Assembly (NCBI GenBank): GCA_964512325.1 | Contig: CAZEGN010000001.1 | Span: 124,001 to 188,000 of the forward strand | DNA from: JACQZO01 sp964512325 | GTDB taxonomy: Bacteria > Patescibacteriota > Gracilibacteria > RBG-16-42-10 | DNA: 64,000 nucleotides | Direction: 5' to 3' | In this document: positions 36,485 to 44,407 of the stretch, one piece after another | Position numbering within the stretch: the stretch's first letter is position 1 | Layout of the letters: every line of letters starts with the position of its first letter | Position numbers and translations under genes: made by a program | Notes under the pieces: model-generated | The model's input: the letters and a program-made list of their open reading frames with translations, nothing else | What the model was told of the DNA's origin: nothing | Databases searched by the model: none

Positions 36485-36904
36485 ATGGCAGAAACTACTA
36501 AGACAGCACCACAAGGTGAAGAAGCACCTAAAAAGATAAAGAAACGCGCTTTACGAAATGTTCCAGAGGGAGAAATCCATATCCGTGCAACTTTCAACAA
36601 TACTTTGATCACAGCTTGTGATTTAGAGGGAAATGTATTGGCTTGGACAAGCTCTGGCTCTGCTGGGTTTAAGGGGTCAAGAAAGCCAACACCTTATGCA
36701 TCTTCTGTAGCAGCAGCTAATTTGGCTACCAAGCTTAAGAACTTTGGTTTTGCAAAAGCTCACGTTTTCATTCGTGGTGTAGGTAGCGGTAGAGAGCAAT
36801 CTGTGCGTGCTCTACAGGCTAATGGAATTTCGATTTTGTCAATTCGTGATATTACTCCAGTGCCACACAATGGTTGCAGACCAAAGAAGCCACGAAGAGT
36901 CTAA
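36485..36904 (+). CDS. rpsK: 30S ribosomal protein S11 (uS11)
   Basis: 139 residues. A ~30-residue N-terminal stretch (Glu/Lys-rich, variable) precedes the conserved body: HIRATFNNTLITACDLEGN, then GVGSGREQSVRAL and the closing PHNGCRPKKPRRV. S11 lies on the platform near the mRNA exit. 20 nt after rpsM. Confidence 0.97.
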   Translation: MAETTKTAPQGEEAPKKIKKRALRNVPEGEIHIRATFNNTLITACDLEGNVLAWTSSGSAGFKGSRKPTPYASSVAAANLATKLKNFGFAKAHVFIRGVGSGREQSVRALQANGISILSIRDITPVPHNGCRPKKPRRV

Positions 36905-36926
36905 AAACTTAAACTATTATATTCTC

Positions 36927-37550
36927 ATGAGAATAACATCAGGTCCAAAATGTCGTCTCTGTCGCCGTGAAGGTTACAAGCTGTTCCTTAAAGGGGCGAA
37001 ATGTTTATCAGCTAAATGTCCCGTGAGCGTAAGACCTTATGCTCCAGGCATGCACGGCAAAGATGGTAACAAGAAGTTATCTGAATACGGCAAGCAATTA
37101 CGTGCTAAGCAAGCAGCGAAGAGAATTTATGGCTTAAGTGAAGCGCAGCTTAATAATTATTATGACAATGCAGCAAGCCAAAAGGGTTCTACAGGTAGCT
37201 TTTTGGTAAGCATTCTAGAAATGCGTCTTGATTCGGTAATCTTCCGTTCTGGAATGGCGACTTCTCCAAATCTTGCTCGCCAAATTATTAGTCATGGTCA
37301 TGTCAAAGTAAATGGCAAGACAGTAAAAACAGCCTCTCGTGTATTAACGCCAGATGATGTGTTTGAAATTGATATGAAGGGTCTTGAGACTATTGTTGCA
37401 GGCCAAAAGGATCAAAAAGTACAATTGCCAACCTGGTTAAAGTTCGATATTAAAACCGGCAAAGGTCAGATTGTGAGTATGCCAAGTCAAGAAGACTTGG
37501 ATAAGGTGAACATCAATAGCAAGGCAATCGTGGAATTTTATTCACGTTAA
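36927..37550 (+). CDS. rpsD: 30S ribosomal protein S4 (uS4), zinc-binding
   Basis: 207 residues from the ATG at 36927. An upstream in-frame ATG at 36807 lies inside rpsK and adds non-homologous residues, so it is rejected. The N-terminal knuckle has C9, C12, C26 and C31, the zinc-type form. The S4 RNA-binding domain includes RQIISHGHVKVNGK. It is a primary 16S binder and in some bacteria represses the alpha operon. 21 nt before rpoA. Confidence 0.96.
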   Translation: MRITSGPKCRLCRREGYKLFLKGAKCLSAKCPVSVRPYAPGMHGKDGNKKLSEYGKQLRAKQAAKRIYGLSEAQLNNYYDNAASQKGSTGSFLVSILEMRLDSVIFRSGMATSPNLARQIISHGHVKVNGKTVKTASRVLTPDDVFEIDMKGLETIVAGQKDQKVQLPTWLKFDIKTGKGQIVSMPSQEDLDKVNINSKAIVEFYSR

Positions 37551-37571
37551 TATTATTTATCTTACCTGCAC

Positions 37572-38504
37572 ATGATCAACTTCGAACTTACCAAAGTTAC
37601 CAGTCAATCATTAGAGGAAAATCGTAGTTTAATCACATTAAGTCCTCTACCATCTGGTTATGGAATGACTATCGGTAATGCTTTACGTCGAGTTATCCTG
37701 TCTTCTATTCCTGGAGCAGCTGTAACCGCAGTAAGAATTAAGGGGGTGACTCACGAGTTCAGTACTCTTGCTGGCGTAAAAGAGAGTGTGATTGATATTA
37801 TTTTGAATCTGAAATTGTTACGCGTAAAAAAGAGCTCTTCTGGACCAGCTTTACTTACCTTAAAAGCAAATAAAGAAGGCAAAATCACTGCTAGCCAGCT
37901 AAAGGCACCAGCAGAAGTAGAAATTATCAACTCTGATTTAGTAATTTGCACATTAGAAAAGGGTCATACTTTAGAGATGGAATTACGTGTTGAAAATGGT
38001 ATCGGTTACTTGCCTAGTAGTGCACGTGATCGCCGTGAAGTAGAAGCTGACATGATCATGATTGATGCACTTTTCTCCCCTGTTAACAAAGTTCGTTATG
38101 AGGTATCAAGTGCTCGTGTAGGTCAAATGACTGATTTAGACAAACTTGATATTGAAGTAGCAACTGATGGAACTATTAATCCTCAAGAGGTTGTTGTTAT
38201 GGCTGCAAGAATCTTGCGCCAGTACATGACACTATTTGATGGTGAAAGCGGTTCAAGTGCTAAGGCAACAGCAGCAACTCAAACCAAAGCTGAGCCAAAA
38301 CATGAAAAGAAGTATACCCCTATTGAAGCTTTAAAGATTTCTCAACGCTCTGAAAATGCATTGATTAACAATGGCATTGGTTCAGTGGAAGAGCTACTTA
38401 CCTACACTGAAAAGCAGTTGAGCAATCTGCGCGGCTTTGGTAAAAAAGGTATTACTGAAGTTATTAAGGCCCTCAATAAAATGGGCTTACATTTAAGTGA
38501 ATAA
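37572..38504 (+). CDS. rpoA: RNA polymerase alpha subunit
   Basis: 310 residues. The N-terminal assembly domain (~1-230) has GYGMTIGNALRRVILSSIPG. A ~25-residue Ala/Thr/Lys linker leads to a complete C-terminal domain (~250-310): LKISQRSENAL keeps the DNA-contacting Arg, then LRGFGKKGITEVIKAL. An intact C-terminal domain means UP-element and activator contacts are possible. 5 nt before rplQ. Confidence 0.98.
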   Translation: MINFELTKVTSQSLEENRSLITLSPLPSGYGMTIGNALRRVILSSIPGAAVTAVRIKGVTHEFSTLAGVKESVIDIILNLKLLRVKKSSSGPALLTLKANKEGKITASQLKAPAEVEIINSDLVICTLEKGHTLEMELRVENGIGYLPSSARDRREVEADMIMIDALFSPVNKVRYEVSSARVGQMTDLDKLDIEVATDGTINPQEVVVMAARILRQYMTLFDGESGSSAKATAATQTKAEPKHEKKYTPIEALKISQRSENALINNGIGSVEELLTYTEKQLSNLRGFGKKGITEVIKALNKMGLHLSE

Positions 38505-38509
38505 ATTTT

Positions 38510-38866
38510 ATGCGTCACAATCGTAAGAGAGTTCTTTTAAGTCGCCCCAATAAAGTTCGAGATGCCCTCATTAGAAATATGGCGACATCTTTGGTACTTC
38601 ATGATCGTATTACCACAACCGCAGCAAAGGCACGTGTTCTTAAGCCTTTTGTTGAAAAGTTAATCACTATGGTAAAGACTGATGAGACACCAATTGCTAT
38701 TAGAAAGCTTAATGCTTTGCTTTATAGTGAAGTAGCAACTCGTCGTATGATGGAAGTAATTAAGCCTCAAATGAGTGCGAGACAATCAGGTTACTTGAGA
38801 CTTCGCAAAAAGTTACCCCGGGTAAGTGATGCTGCTCCTCAGGTTGAAATTTCATTCGTTTCTTAA
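38510..38866 (+). CDS. rplQ: 50S ribosomal protein L17 (bL17)
   Basis: 118 residues. MRHNRKRVLLSRPNKVRDAL and ITTTAAKARVLKPFVEKLIT are typical. It lies near the tunnel exit. Classical last gene of the alpha operon; here rplM and rpsI follow after 15 and 10 nt without a terminator. Confidence 0.96.
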   Translation: MRHNRKRVLLSRPNKVRDALIRNMATSLVLHDRITTTAAKARVLKPFVEKLITMVKTDETPIAIRKLNALLYSEVATRRMMEVIKPQMSARQSGYLRLRKKLPRVSDAAPQVEISFVS

Positions 38867-38881
38867 AGACTAAATAGTTAT

Positions 38882-39316
38882 ATGAAGAAGACTTCAGTTA
38901 TTAAATCACATCAAGAGCCTCAGGCACAATGGCATGTTGTGGATGCAGACGGAAAAGTGCTAGGTAGATTGGCAAGTAGAATTGCATTTATGCTTCGTGG
39001 TAAGCACCGTGCGCAATTCACACCTCACGCGTTACATGGAGATTATATTGTAGTTGTAAATTGCGAAAAGATTCGCGTCACAGGTAATAAGCTTACTGAT
39101 AAGATGTACTACAATCATAGTCAATACATGGGTAACTTATATAGTGCTTCTTTAAAAGAGATCCTAGAGAGAAACCCAGAGCGTGTTATCAAAGACGCTG
39201 TACGCCGCATGTTACCTAAAACTCGTTTAGGGGCAGCTATGCTTGACCATTTGAAGCTTGTCGTTGGTCCAGAACATCCATATGCAGCTCAAAAACCAGA
39301 ATCACTAACTATTTAG
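38882..39316 (+). CDS. rplM: 50S ribosomal protein L13 (uL13)
   Basis: 144 residues. WHVVDADGKVLGRLASRIA, then GDYIVVVNCEKIRVTGNK and the closing GPEHPYAAQKPE are diagnostic. An early 50S assembly protein. It pairs with rpsI as in nearly all bacteria, here appended to the alpha operon. Confidence 0.97.
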   Translation: MKKTSVIKSHQEPQAQWHVVDADGKVLGRLASRIAFMLRGKHRAQFTPHALHGDYIVVVNCEKIRVTGNKLTDKMYYNHSQYMGNLYSASLKEILERNPERVIKDAVRRMLPKTRLGAAMLDHLKLVVGPEHPYAAQKPESLTI

Positions 39317-39326
39317 TTCTCAATCT

Positions 39327-39725
39327 ATGCCATCAAAAGAATATTTCTACGCTAACGGACATCGCAAAACCTCTACAGCTAAAGTACGTGTTTTCAATAA
39401 AGGAACTGGAAAAATTACTGTAAACGAAAAGCCAGTAGAAGAGTATCTTAAGACCTCTGCACAATTTCAAGCAGTGCTAGCACCGCTTAAAGCTGTTGGT
39501 ATGGATAAATCAGTTGATGTCACTATTATGGTTCATGGCGGAGGCTTGATGAGTCAAGCTGGAGCAATTTCACATGGCATTGCCCGCTCACTGACTACAA
39601 TGGATATGGCCTTACGTCCTGTGTTAAAAAAAGGCGGATTCCTCACTCGTGATCCACGTATGAAGGAACGCAAAAAACCAGGTCTACGCCGCGCTCGCCG
39701 TTCTCCACAATGGAGCAAACGTTAG
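39327..39725 (+). CDS. rpsI: 30S ribosomal protein S9 (uS9)
   Basis: 132 residues. YANGHRKTSTAKVRVF, HGGGLMSQAGAISHGIARSL and the C-terminal RRSPQWSKR, whose last residues reach the P-site tRNA. It is the last gene of the ribosomal superoperon; a bidirectional terminator begins 42 nt after its stop. Confidence 0.97.
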   Translation: MPSKEYFYANGHRKTSTAKVRVFNKGTGKITVNEKPVEEYLKTSAQFQAVLAPLKAVGMDKSVDVTIMVHGGGLMSQAGAISHGIARSLTTMDMALRPVLKKGGFLTRDPRMKERKKPGLRRARRSPQWSKR

Positions 39726-39736
39726 TCCTCACAACG

Positions 39737-39845
39737 TTCGGAATTATAGATTATAAATTAGCGGAACAAAAAAGGCTCAAGATACATCTTGGGTCTTTTT
39801 TTGTTTCACATGGCAGAGTCACCTTATTTCTCCCAATCTATAATT
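39737..39845. repeat. Repeat-flanked terminator region between rpsI and queA
   Basis: AATTATAGATT (39742-39752) and its exact complement AATCTATAATT (39835-39845) form an 11-bp inverted repeat around the bidirectional terminator. The left arm overlaps TTCGGAATT (39737-39745), the same 9-mer as in the fusA-tuf spacer. Both sites lie in spacers next to highly expressed genes. Confidence 0.6.
39768..39802. terminator. Bidirectional terminator between rpsI and queA
   Basis: A6, then GGCTCAAGA, a short loop, TCTTGGGTC and a long T run. Two G-T pairs occur in the stem. Read on the minus strand it is equally good, so it can end both the rpsI and the queA transcripts. Confidence 0.8.
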
Positions 39846-39871
39846 TTTAATTCATAATCGCCCATCTCCAA

Positions 39872-40915
39872 CTACAAAATTATCATTGCATCTCCAAAAC
39901 TAAAAAACCGATACTTGTGCTTTATAGCCTCAGTATAAATACGATGAACTTCATCTAAGCCTACTATGCTGGCTACCAGAGCTAATAAGCTTGACTCTGG
40001 AGTATGGAAATTAGTAATGAGCATATCCACCGCTTTTGGTGCTTTCCCCGGATAGAGAAACAACTTTGTTGTTCCTTGATAGGCAGCGAAGACATCTGGT
40101 GTATAGACACTCTCGAGTGTTCTTAAGCTTGTCGTGCCAATAGCACATATAGGGTAATGGTCTTTTTTGGCGTTTGTCAGCTGCTGTGCAACTGCTGATG
40201 AAACTTCAATATACTCTTCATGAATTGGATGCTGACGTATGTCCTCATCTTGAATGGGTTTAAATGTGCCTAAACCGACGTGTAAACAAACTTCTAAGCA
40301 TTGATGCTGCTCTGACAGCTTTTGCCACAAAGACTCTGTAAAGTGCAATCCTGCAGTGGGGGCGGCAGCTGATCCTATCTGATTGGCATATACTGTTTGG
40401 TAGTCTTGGCGCTCGGCCTTAGAACCTTGAAGATAAGGTGGCAATGGTAAAGCCCCATGAGTCTCAAAAAACTGATATGGATCGTCATGTTCCCACCGAA
40501 TCGTACACACTCCATTCTCCTTTCTCAGCAGTTCAGCTTCTGAATCATCAATGAAAGATACCCTTTGTCCTACTTTTACGCGCTTGGCAGGCCTCATCAA
40601 AACATTCCACTCTTTATTTTTACAATCTCTAACAAAAAGCACTTCTACATTGCTCTTGCCATCGACCTTCTGCGCAAAAGTACGAGCCATAAAAACTTTA
40701 GATGTATTAGCCACCAAGACAGTATTCGGTGGCAAAACTTCGGGCAGCTGATAAAAAAACTTATGTTCAATCTCGCCTGTATTGCGATGATAGACTAGTA
40801 AACGGGCCTGATCACGAGGCTCAACCGGCTCTTTAGCAATTAACTCTTCTGGGAGCTCAAAGCGGTAGCTTTCCAATTGGTATAAGGGAGGAATGTTGTG
40901 ACTACTTTCTGCCAT
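39872..40915 (-). CDS. queA: S-adenosylmethionine:tRNA ribosyltransferase-isomerase
   Basis: 347 residues. FELPEELIAKEPVEPRDQARLLV (in overlapping short motifs) opens the homology; GSAAAPTAGLHFTESL is the family signature, and ITNFHTPESSLL closes it. It makes epoxyqueuosine in the wobble position of GUN-anticodon tRNAs. The ATG used gives a 76-nt overlap with the end of rsmA; a TTG at codon 14 would give 37 nt. Last gene of the minus-strand cluster. Confidence 0.93.
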   Translation of the reverse strand: MAESSHNIPPLYQLESYRFELPEELIAKEPVEPRDQARLLVYHRNTGEIEHKFFYQLPEVLPPNTVLVANTSKVFMARTFAQKVDGKSNVEVLFVRDCKNKEWNVLMRPAKRVKVGQRVSFIDDSEAELLRKENGVCTIRWEHDDPYQFFETHGALPLPPYLQGSKAERQDYQTVYANQIGSAAAPTAGLHFTESLWQKLSEQHQCLEVCLHVGLGTFKPIQDEDIRQHPIHEEYIEVSSAVAQQLTNAKKDHYPICAIGTTSLRTLESVYTPDVFAAYQGTTKLFLYPGKAPKAVDMLITNFHTPESSLLALVASIVGLDEVHRIYTEAIKHKYRFFSFGDAMIIL

Positions 40916-41652
40916 TGCTGAAGATTTAATTTACTAGGGCGAAGCTGGGGATCAATATCGAGTGTTTGTAGCATACCGATCACCTGTTCTCGAGACAAGG
41001 AGACTTGTTGCCGAATTGTTACTTGAATTTGCTTACGCAGCCCCTGAAAACAAGGTCTCAGAAACCTAAAGAAAACTTCTGATTCTACGGTTAACAAGGG
41101 TACAGTTCTTTTCTTTAACCGAATTACTGCTGATTCCACCTGAGGTGGTGGTGTAAAAGCGCCTTTGCTCACATTTTTGATCAATTCAGCAGTACCAAAA
41201 ACTTCTACTGCAAAAGCGAGTAGCGAAGCTTCTTTACTAAGAATCTTTTGTGCAACTTCCTTTTGTACCAGCAAAACCATAGCTTCCGGCTGATGCTGAA
41301 AAACACTCATAAACAAACGTAAAATGGTGCCGGTGAGGTAATAAGGAATGTTAGCAATTACTTTATAAGATTCTTCAGGTGGTGTTGCCTCTAAGATATT
41401 TTGTTTACGCAAAGTAAAATTTGCATGTGTATTTGCAAGTTGCTCAAGCAGTGGGAAACACTCACGATCAATTTCATAAGCAATGACACGCCCAGCCAAA
41501 GGAATTAACTCTTTTGTTAAAAAACCTTGGCCCGCACCAATTTCTAAAATCGTGTCCGTAGAACGAATATCACCAGCAGCAATAATTGCTTTGAGAATGT
41601 TCTTATCATGTAAAAAATGCTGCCCTAAATGAGTTTTGGCTTTTATGGACAT
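40840..41652 (-). CDS. rsmA: 16S rRNA (adenine1518/1519-N6)-dimethyltransferase
   Basis: 270 residues from the ATG at 41652 (MSIKAKTHLGQHFL), where family homology begins; a longer frame to 41706 adds 18 unrelated residues inside the TPR gene. SAM motif LEIGAGQGFLTKEL and catalytic NIPYYLTG are present. It dimethylates two adenines in helix 45, a late 30S checkpoint (KsgA family). It starts 4 nt after the TPR gene and overlaps queA by 76 nt, so all three are probably coupled. Confidence 0.94.
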   Translation of the reverse strand: MSIKAKTHLGQHFLHDKNILKAIIAAGDIRSTDTILEIGAGQGFLTKELIPLAGRVIAYEIDRECFPLLEQLANTHANFTLRKQNILEATPPEESYKVIANIPYYLTGTILRLFMSVFQHQPEAMVLLVQKEVAQKILSKEASLLAFAVEVFGTAELIKNVSKGAFTPPPQVESAVIRLKKRTVPLLTVESEVFFRFLRPCFQGLRKQIQVTIRQQVSLSREQVIGMLQTLDIDPQLRPSKLNLQQWQKVVTTFLPYTNWKATALSSQKS

Positions 41653-41656
41653 AGTT

Positions 41657-43009
41657 TTATGGAACTGCATTAAAAGCAGGCTCAACTGTAGCTGAAGTCG
41701 GCACAATCAGCCTTTGTAATCTTGATCGCGCAGCTGCACCAATAGAAGAGCCTGGTTTGTCGAAAGTTACAGCCTTTTGATAAGAAGTACGTGCATTTTC
41801 GCTGTCACCGGTTGCTTCATAGTAACTACCCAAGTTGAGATGAGCTGCAGACAAAGATGCATCCAGCTCAAGAGCCTTATCTAAAGCCGCTTTTGCGGCT
41901 GGAAAGTTTTTTAATCCTAATTGAGCCCAAGCAACTAAGTTATATGACATGGCATTACGAGGCACTTTGATTACAGCCTGATTCGCAATATCCAAGGCTT
42001 CTGCCGGACGTTTTAACTTATCCAGCAAAATCCACACTGGACGTACATATAAATCAACATATTCAGCTCCTTCTGCACTATTAAATGCTGCTCTATATTC
42101 TTCTACGGCAGCTTCAAAGTTGTTTAATGCCAGATAAGCATCTCCCATTTTTTCATGAGGCTTAAATACAGGTTTATAGCCTTTATTTAAGGCTAGCTGA
42201 AATGCCGCTACAGCCTTACTAAAGCTCTGTTGGTATAAATGTGCTACACCAAGCCAATAATAAACTTCAGGCCTTTCACTAGGCAATGCCTTTGAAAGTA
42301 TAGTGATTGCATCTTCATAATCACCTTTTGTTAAAAGAGCAGCACCTAACAAAGTATTAATATCAACGTAATCAGGATTGCGTGCTTCAAGGTAACGCAG
42401 TTTTCCTATTGCTAGTTCGACCTCTCCTAACACCAAAAATTGTTTGGCAATTAAGGTACCCAAAAACTCAGGCCGCCCATCTTGATACGTATCAAATAAT
42501 GTATATGTATCAAGCATCTTTTGAGCATTGTCTAGCAATTTGCTGTCTACATTTGTTTGAGCCTTTAGAGCATTAAAGAAATTTACAGAATTTTCTCTCT
42601 CAGCAAAATAGCTTGCCATCATACCCAAGTAATAAAGTGCTACAGGATCTTGCTGATTCGCCTGTTTAAAAGAAGCTCTTGCATCTTCAAATCTACTTTT
42701 AGCCAATAATAATTTGCCCTGTTTTATGTGCGGATCTGAACTGTTTTGACCAGGAGTTGCACTTTGGGCTAGAAGTACAAGTTTTTGTGGCGGCTGAGCT
42801 GATCCTGTTGGACGAGTGGCAGTAGGTGTTGCTGTCGGGCGATTAGGAATAACAGGCTGCACAATTTGTGGCAATTCATCTAATACCGCAGGTGCAGGCA
42901 AGTTAGTGACTATAGGTGTAGCAGTGGTGGGTTGTAGCCATTGATAAAACGCATAGCCGCATCCCACTAAAACTAATACCACGCCAAGTAAAATGATTTT
43001 TCGAGACAT
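41657..43009 (-). CDS. Membrane-anchored TPR-repeat protein
   Basis: 450 residues from the ATG at 43009 (MSRKIILLGV). The N-terminal hydrophobic segment contains LVGC (C17), which fits a lipobox, but hydrophobicity continues beyond it, so anchor and lipoprotein remain equally possible. A Pro/Thr-rich spacer (~25-75) leads to about eight to ten tetratricopeptide repeats (~85-440; patterns such as YYLGMM, YWLGVAHLYQ, AHLNLGSYYEATGD). TPR proteins scaffold other proteins, here outside the membrane. The partner is unknown; the cohesin-domain protein upstream is a natural candidate. Confidence 0.8.
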   Translation of the reverse strand: MSRKIILLGVVLVLVGCGYAFYQWLQPTTATPIVTNLPAPAVLDELPQIVQPVIPNRPTATPTATRPTGSAQPPQKLVLLAQSATPGQNSSDPHIKQGKLLLAKSRFEDARASFKQANQQDPVALYYLGMMASYFAERENSVNFFNALKAQTNVDSKLLDNAQKMLDTYTLFDTYQDGRPEFLGTLIAKQFLVLGEVELAIGKLRYLEARNPDYVDINTLLGAALLTKGDYEDAITILSKALPSERPEVYYWLGVAHLYQQSFSKAVAAFQLALNKGYKPVFKPHEKMGDAYLALNNFEAAVEEYRAAFNSAEGAEYVDLYVRPVWILLDKLKRPAEALDIANQAVIKVPRNAMSYNLVAWAQLGLKNFPAAKAALDKALELDASLSAAHLNLGSYYEATGDSENARTSYQKAVTFDKPGSSIGAAARSRLQRLIVPTSATVEPAFNAVP

Positions 43010-43014
43010 AAAAT

Positions 43015-43053
43015 AAAAAAGAACGTGCAGCAAAATCTTACACGCTCTCTTTT
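43015..43053 (-). terminator. Terminator after the cohesin-domain gene
   Basis: On the minus strand AAAAGAGAGCGTG pairs with CACGTTCTTTTTT, with two G-T pairs, followed by a T6 tract. It lies between the cohesin gene and the TPR gene and could reduce read-through into the latter. Confidence 0.65.
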
Positions 43054-43073
43054 AAATAGGAAACTGATTAGAA

Positions 43074-44264
43074 TTACTTTGCCTTTATTGCGGCTGCTTT
43101 GGGTCGACGAATAAAGAATACGGCCACGACAGCAGAAAGAATTAAGCTAAAAGCAATCGACCCTGGGCCCACTTCTTGCAACTCACTTGGAGCAGGCACA
43201 GCTGCTGGCTGTGGTGTTGGCGTAGGCACACGTGAAACTGTAGTACTGGGAGTGGCAGTGGCTGTAACAGTCGGTGTAGGTGAAGCGCTAGCAGTTGAGT
43301 TTAACTGACTATTAGCAGTTACTGCTGGATTGCTATTTAACTGAGCACTTACGGTAATGGGACCAGGTTGGGTACCAGCAGTAAGTGTAGCAACACCTTG
43401 TCCACGAGCATCTGTAGTAACAGAAGTAGGATCGATTAAAGCGCTACCATCTACTGTGAAGTTTACCTTTGCATTAGCAAGCGGCTCACCATCTCTATCC
43501 TTCAAAATAACACGAACCTGAGCTCGATCACGCCCATTTGCTTGAATAGAAGTGTGATCAAGTGTCATCAGCATTGAAGGTCGCGCATTTGCTGATGGTG
43601 CAGTAGTCGGTGATGCAGTAGCTGTGCTTGTAGCTGTTGGTGAAGCACTAGTAGAGCTGGTCGCTACAGCTCTGCTCGCCTGAATTTGATAATCACCATT
43701 GGTTACTTCACCCAATACTTGCATCTCATCAGTAGAGCGATACACTTTCGTAGACTCGGTAGCCCCCACTTTGGTTGTATCAAACTTTAATGTTGTTTCA
43801 CCTTCCTTTAGCGCCTTGAAATTAATGGTTGCCACCTTTCCTGGTTGACCTGAAGTGGTGTAATACTTGTTATCACTCAACGCAATTTTTGAATACTGAA
43901 TCACACCATTTTGCGTATCTACGGGAGCTGTTGACAATAAGACCTCAAACAAATCTCCATCTTTAATTTGCAATCCTGCTCTAGTTGTATCGCTATCTTG
44001 TACCTCTAAAAAAGCAGGGTCATATTTTAATCTAAAATCAACCTGGCTTACTGAAGCGCCCTTAGTATCCAATAACACATCGATAGGAATACTATCGCCT
44101 ACAGAAAATGTGCTATCTGCAGGAGAAACCATCAAAACAGCCTGCGCATCAGCACTTTGCGCTGCTACTGCAGGAGCTAAAGCCATAAGCGCAGTCAGTC
44201 CTGTTGCGGTCAGAGCTACCACTTTATACATTGTACTGAAACGTGTTGCATGAAGGTTAAACAT
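43074..44264 (-). CDS. Surface protein with cohesin domain, Ig-like domain and C-terminal anchor
   Basis: 396 residues. A signal peptide ends near AVAAQ (~36); an inner ATG at 44231 is an alternative start. Residues ~40-190 resemble a type I cohesin (FSVGDSIPIDVLLDTKG; VDFRLKYDPAFLEV; GKVATINFKAL). A Ser/Thr/Ala linker follows, then an invasin-like Big_1 domain (~235-315; VRVILKDRDGEPLANAKVNF), a Thr/Pro-rich spacer, and a C-terminal hydrophobic helix with a basic end (IRRPKAAAIKAK). The EVGPG before the helix recalls sorting signals, but no LPxTG is present. It probably displays a binding module on the surface; no dockerin was seen in the window. Confidence 0.78.
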   Translation of the reverse strand: MFNLHATRFSTMYKVVALTATGLTALMALAPAVAAQSADAQAVLMVSPADSTFSVGDSIPIDVLLDTKGASVSQVDFRLKYDPAFLEVQDSDTTRAGLQIKDGDLFEVLLSTAPVDTQNGVIQYSKIALSDNKYYTTSGQPGKVATINFKALKEGETTLKFDTTKVGATESTKVYRSTDEMQVLGEVTNGDYQIQASRAVATSSTSASPTATSTATASPTTAPSANARPSMLMTLDHTSIQANGRDRAQVRVILKDRDGEPLANAKVNFTVDGSALIDPTSVTTDARGQGVATLTAGTQPGPITVSAQLNSNPAVTANSQLNSTASASPTPTVTATATPSTTVSRVPTPTPQPAAVPAPSELQEVGPGSIAFSLILSAVVAVFFIRRPKAAAIKAK

Positions 44265-44322
44265 ATGAAATGAATTAAAATGTTATTAGTTTTGGTTTAC
44301 TTTTTTGATGGTAAATCTATAC

Positions 44323-44331
44323 ATTATAGCA
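44323..44331 (-). promoter_or_regulatory. Extended -10 promoter of the cohesin-domain gene
   Basis: On the minus strand TGC-TATAAT forms an extended -10 element 59 nt before the ATG at 44264. The -35 region is poor, as is usual for extended -10 promoters. Confidence 0.5.
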
Positions 44332-44391
44332 AAGTTTGTTTTCTCTGTCGTAAGAATGTATTGTCTACTAAGCAAAATTATTGCTGAATAG

Positions 44392-44397
44392 TATAAT
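44392..44397 (+). promoter_or_regulatory. -10 box of mnmA, predicting a near-leaderless message
   Basis: A perfect TATAAT ends only 10 nt before the mnmA ATG at 44408, predicting a leader of 3-5 nt. No good -35 is seen at 16-18 nt. Confidence 0.4.
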
Positions 44398-44407
44398 ACA
44401 CTATTTT

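Noticed and set aside
36807..36926. Longer rpsD start inside rpsK
   Set aside because: It would add 40 residues unlike any S4, while the ATG at 36927 begins exactly at family homology (MRITSGPKC).
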